Made by a program: the position numbers and the translations under genes. Below are positions 22,037 to 34,599 of a stretch of 64,000 nucleotides of DNA, piece by piece; position 1 is the stretch's first letter, and every line of letters starts with the position of its first letter. Below the pieces are notes generated by a model that was not told where the DNA came from, ran no database searches, and saw nothing but the letters and a program-made list of their open reading frames with translations. Origin of the DNA: Luscinia megarhynchos (lineage: Eukaryota > Chordata > Aves > Passeriformes > Turdidae); the NCBI GenBank assembly GCA_034336665.1, contig JAPFBE010000002.1, positions 82,032,905 through 82,096,904 on the forward strand, given 5' to 3'.

Positions 22037-25000
22037 GCAGGAGCCCAGAGCCCAGGGAAGCTTTCCCCGTTCTCTGTGCCTCATTCCTGGGGGACACCAG
22101 TCTCCTTTCAGGAGTGGGGTCCTGCTGCTGTGCACGGCGTGTGTCACGCCCTTCCCCAGTCGGGCTGGCAGACACTGAGTAAAATTGAAAATCATTCTCT
22201 CTTCCTGATGGAGTAACCATGCTGACTTCTAATGGAGTAAAAATAAGTAAAGCTACTGCGATTGTGGAGATGACTTTGATGAGTGTGGTGTAGGTGAAGC
22301 TTTAAGCGGTTTTTTTTGGTACCAAAATTAGCATTGTTTCTTGGACATGTTAATTGCAGCTGGCCTTTCACACTCAGCACCTGGAAGATGTCTTCTGGGC
22401 GTTAGTTGCTGACTTTAGAGTCTGTTTCCAAGATTAATTGCATTATTATTTGCATCATACCAAAAACTTCAAATATCATTTGTGTGACAGCTCCTAAGTG
22501 TTGAGGAGCTCTCCTAAAGACATTTCAAAGTTTGTTTAAAAAGGTTTTTTGTTCTATGAACATTCTGAAGCACATCAGTGTAATGTGAGCACTGGAAAGA
22601 ATGTACCATACCTTCTTTTCCCACCACATCTTAGTCTCTTGCTCTACAGTTTTTTTGCTATTGGCATATATTTATTTAGAAATAATTTAGACTCCTTTAT
22701 TTTATTAAATTGTGCAAATGCAAAATTTTTGTCTAAAATTTCTGCCCTCTTAAAAATTATTAACAAAAGTAGAAGTTCAAGTTGGAAGCTGCAGGAGTTC
22801 AAGGAATTAAGGTTGTATTTTAAATATATAATAATAGGATTAACATTTTAAAGAAGGTTCCTGTCAGTTTTTGCTGCAGATAATAATATTTATGATCAAA
22901 TATAAAATACGATATTAGTAAAATAGCTTGAATGATTAAGAATAAACTGTTCTCAAGTAATGCTAAGGTAAAACTAACTTAAGAAATGAAACAGAATTGT
23001 TTTTATCTGTAATATTCAGAATCTTGGAAGCAGACTACGGGCAAAAAAAAAAAAAGTCTTCCTCAAGTCTAAAGATAAACTTTATGTGGGGTTTAGTTTC
23101 TCATTATTTCTCAATAAAAGTGTCCTCTTGAGTTCAGTGTTAGCTGCAAGGGAGATGGTGTGGTGTAAAGTTTATACATAAAAGATGGCCTAAAGCAGCG
23201 CTATTAGGAAAATGCTGTTGTCAATGGAATTCGAATAGATGGCCCACAATGTTTTAGAGGGTAGAGAGAAGTGAGGTGGTGTCAGATGAATAACTCATCA
23301 GTTTCATTTTTCTTAAAATGAAGTGTCTCCTTGAACCATCAGGTACATGTTTATTTTAAAAATATCTACAGATTTATCAAGCACAACCCTTCACCACTCA
23401 TACCAGCATTTTTATGTAGATATTACTGAGTTTAATTCTCTTGAGAGATATTTTCCTTCTGTCAAAAGAAGAGAGAGAAGAAAAAAGAAACCCCCCATGT
23501 TTATATGAATGAACAACTGTTATTGCATAGAGATAAATATAGAGCTAAATCCTGCAGTCTTTGTTCATGTGTAATTCTCCTCGAAGGCAAGCTTCTTTTG
23601 AAGTGGAGGGTATTTTTGCCTCAGCAATAAAATTGTGTCATTTCATTTCATGGAGAAATATACCAGGATAAAAAAAAAGATGCTGAAAACAAGAGTTGAC
23701 ATTTAGAGATATTAACACATGAACTGTTCAAATGTTGAAGAAAGCAGCAAGCATGTATTCCCTCTTTTTTTTTTTAATTGTAATTTATGGTGATTGAGTG
23801 TCAGTATGAATGGCAAGTTCCTGGGCGCTACTTCCTTTCTCCATTCTATTTCTATCTTGTGTTTTTCAAATTCTTGTGCTGTGCCCATCACTGTGGTATT
23901 TGAGCATTTTCCAAAAGAGCATTAAGTAGTGTGACTCACATCTGTAATGTGGACTATTTATTCTTTTCCTTTTACTCCCTGGGGTAAATATGTGTGGATT
24001 TAAAATAGATACATAACTTCTCCTTATGCTTGGTTTACTCTTTTTGGGGAAAGGAAATACAGATGGTGTTGAGTTGTAATCTGTAGCAACTAATAGTGAT
24101 CGGGTCAGCATGAATTCTTGCCAGGATTTGATGGAACATGATGGCATGGAAAGCAGAAGCTTTCCAGATTTGCTCTCTCCTTTGGCCTGGTTTGGTCTGT
24201 GAAATACGCTGAGCTACAGTTGTGCAATGAGCATTAGAAAGGACGGGTGGCAAATTCTGCTGCTTCGACTGTCTCTTCTGGAATTTTTCGGACCCTTGGA
24301 GTACATTTTAAGTGTTATGTGCTAGGAAGGTGTCTTTTTGACAAGGTTATTGAATATATATTTTGCATAACATTTAACATGCGTAATGCGTAACAGTGTG
24401 AATTTATGTCTGCACTCTGGGTGTAAGTCTTTGCTGTTTAAAGAATATTTTCAACGTTTTTCTTTGTGGATATTTTACTGACTTGGATAGAGGATAGAAT
24501 TTTTGATGATAACTTTTACTTTAAGTTATGTACATCCTTCCACTTATAAAATCTAGTTTTGTGTGTGTAAGCTTTTAAACAGATTTTAGACAGCACATTT
24601 CCTCCATACAGACTGATTTATGGGATCAGTCTTGTGCTTTTTTACTTTTAATTTGTACTTTATTTCTGTATCAAAGAATTGTATTGAGACAATGCACAAA
24701 GGAAAAAGAAATAATTGTTAGGATGCTGCCATTATTTATTAAGACTCCTGTTTCAGTCTGTGTGATATGCATCTACACTTTCCTTCTTGAAATATCATGA
24801 GTTTCCAGCTCCTTTGCTGAGCAATTCTAAAGATAAAGTGCTCTCCTCAGTCAGTCCTCATAGGTCTGAAAAGACATGTATTTCAACTTTTCATGGATAT
24901 GGAGAGTTTGGCCCAGTAGCAGACAAATTTTCCCAAGATAAATTTTGTTATGGAATCATCCAACTTTTCCTATATTTGCAAAGTGTCACAGGTTTACCAT

Positions 25001-28000
25001 GAGGTCTTTATAAAAAATTTCTTTTAAGAGTGTGTGGCTTTGTCAGCTGATTTACCTAAGGGGACAAGTAAGGTGGAAACAGTGAGCTGGCTGGAGGGTG
25101 GTGGCTCTGTGAGCTACCACTGTGAAATCCAGAGTGAGCCTTAGAAAAGTAGCCTCAGTTACTGTGGTAGTGATTGAACAGACGTGGTAAAAATGGGGTA
25201 GTTACACTGAATGAAACAAAATCTCTGACAAGCAAACGTCAAGGAAACTGGGCTGTGTGTGCTCTGTATGACACTGTGAGTGAGAGAGGTGTGGGGCAGG
25301 ATGCTCACCTGGGGAAAAGGAAGCAATAGTTTGATGGCCATGACTCACAGACGTGTAAATATCAGACTCACAAAGCTATTGTACTATTTTATAAATAATT
25401 ATCCTACTTTATATATAATCAGCTCTGATTTACGCTGTGTTAAAAGCATTTTATGTTTTGGTTTTGGATTTCAGGGTTGGAGAGGAGAAAGAGATATATG
25501 TGGTGATTATTGATTTTGCTTTTGGAAAATGGTGATATATATAGGAATTCCTAAAGTTTATAGAGTAAGGCAAAAAGATTTGGTTTTGACTAAATAGTAA
25601 ACTAGGACTTCAGGCAATGTTAGTCTGCCTATGCTTCCATAATTTTTCACTGCATTTTGTCTGAATTTGGAGTGCTGGTTAGAACAGTTTGTTGCTTCAC
25701 CACTCATAATTTTGCTCTTGTTTCTATGCATTATAAAATAAAATATAGTCCAAGTGACTTTAAAAGGAATAACTTTATGCAGTATAAAAAGTCATTATTC
25801 TGTGCTCTTCACTCTTATCACATGCTTAGACATTTTATACTGTAGATAATACTTGTCAGGTTGTTATGGCTTGTATCATTTGCTCTTCAAGAAGATTCAG
25901 TGTCTGCAATTGTTCTCTGAAGAACTGAACACACTTTTAGACACTGCCTACAAATGATTAAAGTAGTACTTCCTCTTAGTGACTAAGCAGAATATATTTG
26001 GAGATTATACAGAGTGGCAGTTACTCTAATTATTTGGCTTGATAATGTTTATGTTGAGTAAAGTTTTAGAAGCCTGCAATAGTGCTGATGTTCTCACATT
26101 TGAGAAGTACAAGCGGGATCAGTTGGATGTAGACAGACTTGACATCGTATGGGGCTGAGAAATAGGATTTAGTTAAAAAAGAACCCCCAAAACAGACATT
26201 CAACACCGGATAGTATGTGCTTTCTGTAATCTTGTAAAATAAATATCTTTCTGCACTTCTTTGAAAAAAAATAGAGAAAAAAACATTTAGTTTTACATCT
26301 AAAAGAAAGGAGTGGAGATCATAATTTTAAGGTGCTGGGACTGTATGCTAGAAAGCAGTGACTGAGTTAAATGTAGGTCCCTGGAGGTGAGGTTAGGAGA
26401 CTGAATGGTCCGTTCTGGGTTTTGTCTGCATGCATCTCTGAGCTGGGTAACATCTAAATAAATGAGAATGTCAAATAATTGATTTTTCCATCGAACCAAT
26501 GGCTAATTAGTGTATATATTGTAAGTGTCAAAATACACAGAAGTGATAGTTTACTGCAGAACTGGTGTAAAATGTGTTTTTACCCTGCCAGTGAAGTTTT
26601 AAAATACTTGCAATATATTCAAAGTTCCATAATAGGGAGGAAAAAGTAAAATAATAGTTTGAACTTGGAATTTTAATCCAGTGAAATGGGATTTTCTTCG
26701 CCTTAATACCACCTCTCACCCTCTTGCTTTAGTGGCTTCCTTCAAGTTTTGTCACCATATTTACAGTCAATCAGAATACTAGGGCAGTTTCTAAGACCAC
26801 TAGGCCAAGCTTTTCCAAGAAGGATTATTTTGGTGTGATCTTTCCTCTTCCCCAACATCTTCACTGATGATGCATTTTGACAGAAACTTGGAAAGATAAA
26901 ATCCCGAAACACAAAAAGTGATGAGTTATGATCTCATCTATACCTGTTTTACTGCAACGGACATTATACATTAACAATGAGCTTTGAGGCAGGGATGATT
27001 TTTTAAATTAAGTTTAGATCACATGGGCTATTTTAATAATATATCTTACTATATCAAGATTATTAGCTACGATTTACCTTATACAACCTAATCTTTCTAA
27101 GAGTGGGCAAGTCTTTCTTTTAGTTTAAACTCATAAGCAGGAAGAGTCTCTTGAAATACAAATTGTCTACAAATGGCATTCAAAAGCAGTCATCATTCAG
27201 ACAAAGTTATTCATATTATAAATATGAAGTTCATATTGACCTATATTGTTTTCAACGCTTACTGAGTTTAGATCTCTTTTGTGGGACTACATGGTGTAAT
27301 AACAGGAGGAACTGTTACATCCTTGATGTAACTCTGTTGAGGGTTTGTTATAGTTTATTAATAAAAACAGTTTACATCAAATCTGGTAGTGCATTTGTAA
27401 ACTCAGTAAGCTCCAACAACTTGATCTCAGGAGTTATTATACTTTTGGTGATACAGTAACATTGCAAAGTCAGTACTGTCCTGAACAGCTGCTTCTGCAT
27501 GATATCATGTGGTGACTGTGTCCTCATGTAGTTTCTCCAATCTATGGTCTTGAAGCTGCAAAGAGGTCAGTAAGGACTGAGACTGTAAGAGTTAATGTGA
27601 CAGTAAGAGATTGCATGGGGGAATAGCAGTGCATACGAGTAGTAAATACGTGTAACTTTTGGAGAGTAAGTTACTTCAGCTGTTTTTTGTCACTGAAGGT
27701 GGAAGGCAGTGTTTTTATAGTCTTGAATTTAACTATCAGCTGTTATCACATTACATGCTTGCAGAGTGATCTCAGTTGCATTTTAATAAAGAAATCAAAG
27801 TAATGCATTTTGATAGGGAAAAAGTAATAGTCATAATAGTTGACATTATGTATCTGTATCTTTAGGAGTTTCTAAGTTTTGATGTGAGGCCATAAAGAAT
27901 ATTTTTGGTTTAAACTTTAAACATTTTATTAAAAATATAGTGAGATATCCTGTTTGCTCTAGCAGGAGTTAACAAGAGTTGAACTTGTGTTTCAAACGAG

Positions 28001-28564
28001 TCTGAGTGCTTCTATTTAGAAAATTCATAAGAAAATCTTTAAACTTTAAATAACACATAAAACCTATTATTTTCTTTGTTTACTGTCTCTGTGGGATTGG
28101 TTCTTCCTTCTTAAATCTCATATGAGGTTGCTTAAATACTTTCTGATGACCTATTCTTTATTTGACATTAATATTTTTAAGGTGAATCACTTCTTATAGC
28201 AAATATAATATTATATTTGTATGCTGAGTATTTAACAGGTCATAGCATTGCTAGGTATTTGATATAACATGACATTTTGGTTCTATGTATTTTTGAGGGC
28301 AGACTTCCTTTAGAATGTATACTATCTTAAGCATATGAAGGACATAAAATGTTTTCACCTTTAAATAAAATTGCAAGTTAGAAGCAGTTAAACTGTTTTG
28401 GAAAATTGAACCATCTTTCATATAACTTTTCAGAAATGTGTACTCCAGTGTGTTAGCAAGAAATCTTTTTCGATACAGTGTTTATTTAACTGTTGGTGCA
28501 TTTATACACTTTCTGATTACAGAAGGGATGAGTGAGAAGCAATGATTTTAAAGCTGTTCAAAGC
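22037..28564. other. Intronic stretch without recognised features
   Basis: GC content falls after about 22180, and the rest is AT-rich unique-looking sequence with short A- and T-runs (for example 23042-23055 and 23766-23778). I recognise no exon, RNA gene or transposable element. The 22037-22180 segment is a GC-rich shoulder of the minisatellite with no repeat register. Confidence 0.5.
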
Positions 28565-28745
28565 CCACAGAACACATAGAATAATAGAAAACATTGCTGT
28601 TTGTGACCTCAACAGGTTTTCCAAATCATTCTTTGCCTCAAGGCATGACCAGCTTTTAAGATAGCAATTTCTGACACTTAATTGTCTGAACTAGTGACTT
28701 GCAATTGTGAGACCCCACCTAACCAGTGAAATAAATAGCCTTCCT
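28565..28745 (-). mobile_element. Old CR1 remnant
   Basis: The + strand preserves scattered pieces of a CR1 antisense consensus in order: CATAGAATAATAGAAA, GTGACCTCAACAGGTTTTCC, CTCAAGGCATGACCAGC, then ACCCCACCTAACCAGTGAAATA. Divergence is high with small gaps, so this is an ancient copy. It may belong to the same insertion as the fragment at 29.1-29.33 kb. Confidence 0.6.
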
Positions 28746-29094
28746 GGCCGAGGCTAGGGTGCATAGCAAATCCACTGAATTTCAGCTAATTATCTCTGCA
28801 AGAGCTGTGTTGCCTATGTGGCAGAAATTGAAGAGTGGGCCAAGCACATCTTAGGGTAAAGCTCTTGTATACAGTATGAAAATTTTACATTTTTTCAAAT
28901 GATACATTACTACTGAAAGGTACAGGAACAATGACTCTACTACTGACTCAAGCAGGGATGGTGATTTCTTGAATTCCCTAGATAATTTCTCTCAGTTACT
29001 CAAAGTCCTTATCCTTACCAGTAGAATTTTCCCCTTACTGTTAAACCCAAATCTCTTTCCTACCATTTGCTACTTACTCTGTCAGCAATGGAAA
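28746..29094. other. Spacer between two old CR1 remnants
   Basis: No clear CR1 match is seen. It may be unrecognisable CR1 sequence or later insertion between two parts of one copy. Confidence 0.35.
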
Positions 29095-29330
29095 TGCAAT
29101 GCAGTCTGTTGTTTTTCTAATTGCAGCAACCTTTTATGTATCTCACAACTGTGATCATATCTCCTCCTTTATATTCTCATCACTCTGTTCTGTGGCTTCA
29201 ACAGGTCATATTTTCTAGACTTCTGACCATTCTTGCTGCTGATCTTTTTATACAATTTTTGATTGATTTTTTTTGAAATACAGTGTCTAAACCCAGACAT
29301 ATATTCCAAAAGCTTATGTGGCGAACATGA
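29095..29330 (-). mobile_element. Old CR1 remnant (L3/CR1-like)
   Basis: The + strand shows CAACTGTGATCATATCTCCT, CAACAGGTCATATTTTCTAG followed by ACTTCTGACCATTCTTG, and then ACAGTGTCTAAACC and ATATATTCCA. These align in order with the antisense of an old amniote CR1 3' region (TGATCATGTCCCC, GGTCATGTTTTCTAGACC, GACACAGTACTCCA). The assignment rests on remembered consensus and the copy is heavily decayed. Confidence 0.55.
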
Positions 29331-32300
29331 GGATAAAACTGTCTCACACAGAACTCTTTCCTTGTACAGACAATGTCACGTGTTTGGGGTTTTTGTTGTA
29401 ATATAGCACTTATGGACTCATGGTGTGATATAACACTAACAGATTAATGGTCAGCTTGTAGTCTGCTATCTCTTCACCATACTTCTCTGCAGAACTTCTG
29501 TTGAATCAGTCATTCCTCATTTTGTATTTTGAATTTGATTACCTCAGCTATGCAGTGTTTATCTTTAGTGCCATTGAGTTGTATTCTGTCTATATCAGAT
29601 TACTCTTATGAATTTTGCATTCAAGTGCTTATATAAAATGCACAACAGCCCTTGGAGCAAGAATGGGGACTTGCCTCTAGAGAGAGAGAGTATCCTAATC
29701 ACAGAGATATTTTGACTTTCTCTTGCCTATCCATACAGTCACTTTCTTGACTGCACAACTGTGTGCCTTCATTGTTAGGATGCAGAATAAACTTTTCCAG
29801 TTTTACCCGTAACTTGTTCATTTGAGAAGAGACAGCTGTGTTCAAATCTCTTCCCGGTAAAAAATGTCTTTCACCAACTTGGAAATACACAAATGCTGTA
29901 TTATTGTAAGGGAAACAGTTGCATCTGCTTCCATATTTATTCAGTAGGTATAAGATGTTGGTTGACCTTCAAAAAATTTGACAAAAATTTGAGGTCCCAA
30001 AAAGACGTAATTACTAGGGGTTTAATGAAAGTAAGAAGATGGGTAGTGGAAGTGATTGTCCATACTCCTGATTGAAAAAGTCTACTCACACTATTCTACA
30101 TGCCAAAAAATTCTTATAGGGGAGAACCAGCATTGGCATCAAAATAAATGCATCATGAGGTGATAATCCTCACAAAATCAGACTTAATTAAGTTAGGCAT
30201 TAATAGACCTGTTTGGTTAATGAAAATCATTGCCTCAGTTTTGGTGTCTTTTTCATTCCCATGTTACATCATTTAGAGCTTGGATTATGCTATTTGAGCC
30301 CAGAAATTCTTTGGGGTTCTTCTGACCAGATCTGAATACCTACAGAGGAAGACATGTCTGAAATCACTTAGGTTTAATTTGAAGCAAATGGAAATAAGGA
30401 GGTACTTTTAGGATGTGATCCATCTCATCTTAAATTAGACATTTCAAATAGGCCAGATAAATTGCAGACCCTATTTCTGGCTGTGGACTTAAAAAGAAGA
30501 TAGAGTGAATATGTCACACATAGAGATGTATCTCACAGACTTCTAGGGCTAGTTAAGGTGAGTCTGCCCCGTAGACATCTGCCTTTGAGAGCAACTCTTC
30601 ATTATTTAGTCTTATAAAAATGCTGTGGACACTTTCCCTGCTGACAGTGATGTTTCCTTAGAAGCTGTTTGTCAATCTGTGTATTTTGCTTATATTTCTA
30701 TCAATTATTAATTAGGATATACTCATTTATCCATAACTTTACTATTTGAGACTCACCACTGTGAACCTGAGTATTCTTCCCTTCTGCTCCATGGTTCTTC
30801 TTAGAACTTGGTATATTTTTTATACTGAATTCAGAAAGCCTTTGAAGAATGAGATCTAAAAGAAGACCTTAGAATATAAAATCTTTCCAGCATGTGGGAT
30901 TAAGCATGCCCATCATCAAAAGAACATTGCAAAGAAAACCTTCCTATGCCATTCCCCAATAAGAATGACCAACAAATATTTTAAGGTAGAATCTCACAGA
31001 TGAAGCTAGTCAGATTGTTAAATGGGAAGTCGCAAACAGGATTTGTGTACTACTTGTAGGCTTAAAACAACGTAACATTAAGACCCAAAGAAAGCTCTAT
31101 AAACTCAGTTTGACAGTTTCTTTCCTTAGCTCACACAGCTTCTCTCTTTTGCTATGTATTATTTTAATGGTGTTTGTTTAGCTACTGTGTATTCACAAGT
31201 TGATAGGTCACTTTCGATGGCAGTCTGTTAAAAACATACTCTTGTCCTGCTATGCATTCTGAGTCCAGCATTTCTTGCTTTGAAAGTCTGGATAAACAGG
31301 TATCTATGGAATATGCTGTATGGTATGAAATCAAATATATTTTTGCTGAATCAGGCCCTAAGACAGTTTGGAAGCATGGGTTTTGATTCAGCATGCTTTC
31401 ATTAATTTGGCTAGTCATTGCGATTATGATTCATTTCACTCTGTGTAAGCGACTGCTGCACAGTAAGTGACAGCTGAACCCTGTATTATCTAACAGCTAG
31501 AAAAATAGCATCACTGTCAAGTTTAGAAGGCTGAGGATTAGGCTTTTGTCAAACATGTGTTTTTTACTAAATGTAAAATGCTTCAGGAAAATCTTAATTT
31601 TTTCCAAACTACTTGTAGTGTTGCAGTAATGAAGTGGTGAAATATCACAGTAAACACTATGAACTATCTAAAATTAAGAATTTAATTTTGTTCTACGAAT
31701 AGAATGAAGCAGCTTGTTCTGGTTTTTATTAATGTATTAGCTTTTTGGATTGGTAGTAAGGTTATGCCTATTGAAATTTTGATGATAGTCCGATTTACAG
31801 ATAAGTGGTAAGTCTGAGGAGCTAAGTTTAAGTGAATGATAAATATTTCTGAAGTTTGATACTACTTCCATGCTAATACATGCATATTACGTCAGAAGAC
31901 ATTTCAAGTGAAACAGTAATTCTAATTCCTTTGTGAAACTTTACCAAAGATTGCACCAGATTTTAAAGTTAAGCAAAATCCCAATATGATTGAAAGAAAA
32001 CTGTATTTTTACCTAGTATCCGTATGCCTTTTCAAAAACTGTATCCTCCAAGTTTAAAAATATGTATGAAAAAATCCAAATTTATTTTTTTCCTGCCCTG
32101 TTTATGGTTCATCTAAAAATTTGCTTTAGAGGATGCTGTGAAGGCACTGGGCCAAGAAAAGGTGCTTTCAGGGTAGAGTACAGAGAAAGTACTTCTTATT
32201 TGGAAGCCTTGAATTCTGTCTGCTTGATATCTGAAAATGCAGGTGGCCAAAAATGAATGCAATTTAATGTGCTATACTGAGCACTACTGTACATTTATGT

Positions 32301-33589
32301 ATTTTGAATTTATTTAAACATGGTTGGAAGAGAAATGTTTTTAGCTACTTTATAGAGTTTACATGAGCTGGTCTTCTGCAGAATTTGCAGATATTCTTAT
32401 CTAAAATTTCATCTGAGTTATATATTCCCAAGCTTTCTATAACACAGATAGAAGACAAAATAAATATTTAATTACATTTTTAACTTATTTAGCATATTTG
32501 TTCTGCACGAAGAAGAGTGATTAAAATTATAGAATTAGTCCATGATAACCGTGTCCTAACTTAATGTCTCAGATATTAATAACTATTTCTTAAGTAAGAC
32601 CAGTTAATTACAAGTAAGTAGTTTGTTTATTAAAAGGAATATGGGTTAAAATAAGTGCCTTTGCTTAGATTTATAATTTTGCCTAATAAAACTTTAATAA
32701 TCAAAAAGCATTAACTGAATCTGGATTTTCACTATGGAAACGAAGTCATAGTTCACCAGGTATCGATCACGTGGTCATTATAATAAGTAAATGCACTGAT
32801 GTATTATTCTTGTTATTATTGAAATAATTAATGATATACTCCTAATTTTATTTTTAGGTTAAATAAGAAAGAGCAGTTTAGAATTGGTAACATGTTTTGT
32901 CACTCTTCATAGCCACAAGGTTTTTCTTTGATAAGAGCTTAGGAGTGTTTTATTATAGTAATCCACAAAAAATTTGTATTTCAAAGGGACTGCTGGTCCT
33001 AACATGAATAAGACTAAGCATGATGACCTATTTTAAAACAGCTCTTGCCTGCCACTGGAACTGCTGGAATTTCAGTAAAGCTGCCCAAAAGAAAAATGTT
33101 GGTTTGTGTTAAAAGCAGGAAATAGCCATTAAATATCTTCTGTCTTGGACATAAATATATTTCATTCAGTATTTATAAAGTTGCTGAATGGCATTATGAT
33201 GTGGAAGGAGGTTTATACCACAACTCTACTGTGCCTTTCTATTGCTTAGTATGTTTGGACATCATTAATATCTTTTTAGGGACTGTTTGAACATCTGCAT
33301 AATAGTTTTTGTAATTACATCACTGAAACATATTCTACCCTTAGTTTACGTTTAATAAAGATTTTCTTCAAAAATTTTCTCAGTGTGTGAAACAAAGGAA
33401 GGAAAGGAGTTACTGAACTGATGCCCACCAACCCAACTTTTTTGGCTTTTAATTCGTACTTAAGTTCATATTGCCATAAAATGAAAACTTACATAAGAAC
33501 TTACAGGGAAGCATGTAACTCACTGGATTCATAACTAAAAGTGGTATCACTTCTTCTTTGGAGTGAAGTATTCGTACTGCATTTACGTG
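29331..33589. other. Intronic stretch without recognised features
   Basis: AT-rich unique-looking sequence. A short GA run (about 29677-29688) is the only simple repeat seen. No exon, RNA gene or transposon was recognised. Confidence 0.5.
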
Positions 33590-34599
33590 TCCAGGAGCTG
33601 GGGTGAAGCTTCAGAGGTGGCAGAAGACACCAAGACCTGCCCTCATGTCAGAAAAGACTGGTTTCTGCCAGCTCCAAAGTGGATCTGCCACTGGCCATAT
33701 TGTCCATCAGTGGCACTGCTGGGCAGTCACACATTATCTCTGTGGATAATGTGCAAAAGAAGATAAAAATCCTGTGCAGCAGCTGTGAGAGAGAGGGAGT
33801 GAGAAAAATATGGCAGAAACAACCCTGAAGATGCCAAAGTCAGTGAGGAAAGAGGGGCAGGAGGTGTCTCCAGGCACCAGAGCAGAGATAGCCCTGCAGC
33901 CCATGGTGAAGACCATGGCCAGGCAGCTGTGCCCCTGCAGCCTGTGGAGAGCCTCATGCCAGGGCAGGTGGATGCACCTTGTGTGAAAAGGGACCTCATG
34001 GAGAGCCCACCCTGGAGACAGGAATCCATGCTGAAGCAGGTTTTTGGGCAAGTCTTCTGATTCTCCAGGGGACCCATGCTGGAGCAGGATGTTCCTGAAG
34101 GACTGCATCCCGTGGAAGGGACCTGGAGCAGTTCTTGAAGAATTGGAGGCTGTGGGAAGGACCATGCTGGAGCAGTTCATTAAGGACTGTATCCTATGGG
34201 AAAGACTCCACATTGGAGCAGGGTACAAATATGAGGAGAAAGGAGTCACGGAGATTAAGAGCTCTCAACTGACCACAATGTCCTTGCCTGCTCAACCTGC
34301 ACTGCTCCAAGTGTGGAGGTAGAGGGTTCATAAGTGAAGCTGAGCTTGGAAAGAAGAAAGAGGCAGGGTGAAAAAGAGTTTTTCGATTTTTTTAAATCAC
34401 TGTTCAATCCTGTTATTAAGTGACAATAACTCGAATTAATCTTCCAAAATTGGAGTCTGGTGACAGGTGAGTGATCTCTCTGTCCTTATCTTGACCTATG
34501 AGCTTTTCCATCATATTCTCTGCCCTGTCCTACTGAGGAAGGGGAATGAAAGAATGGCTTGTTGGGCATCTGGCAGCCAGCCAAGCTTTATCCACCACA
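33590..34599 (+). mobile_element. ERVL-type LTR of the bird/songbird kind
   Basis: The 3' part matches, from memory, a common avian LTR. Decayed AATAAATTAATTT-like sequence is followed by GGAGTCTGGTGACAGGTGAG, then TGATCTCTCTGTCCTTATCT, TGACCTATGAGC, TGAGGAAGGGGAATGA and GGCATCTGGCAGCCAGCCAA, ending CCACCACA at 34599. Upstream are CAGCAGCTGTGAGAGAGAGGG and a 44-48-bp tandem around CTGGAGCAG. No gag or pol sequence flanks it, so it appears to be a solo LTR. The 5' boundary is approximate and I could not confirm a target duplication. Confidence 0.82.
34031..34240 (+). repeat. 44-48-bp internal tandem repeat within the LTR
   Basis: Copies of (C/T)TG(G/A)AGCAG start at 34031, 34079, 34123, 34167 and 34213. 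Similar context follows each, such as TTCCTGAAGGACTGCATCC and TTCATTAAGGACTGTATCC. The copies are diverged, indicating an old repeat carried by the element. Confidence 0.75.

Noticed and set aside
20185..22216. Long + strand open frames (463 and 270 codons) through the array
   Set aside because: They lie in intron 1, mirror the array in shifted frames and begin in CpG-island sequence with no gene structure.
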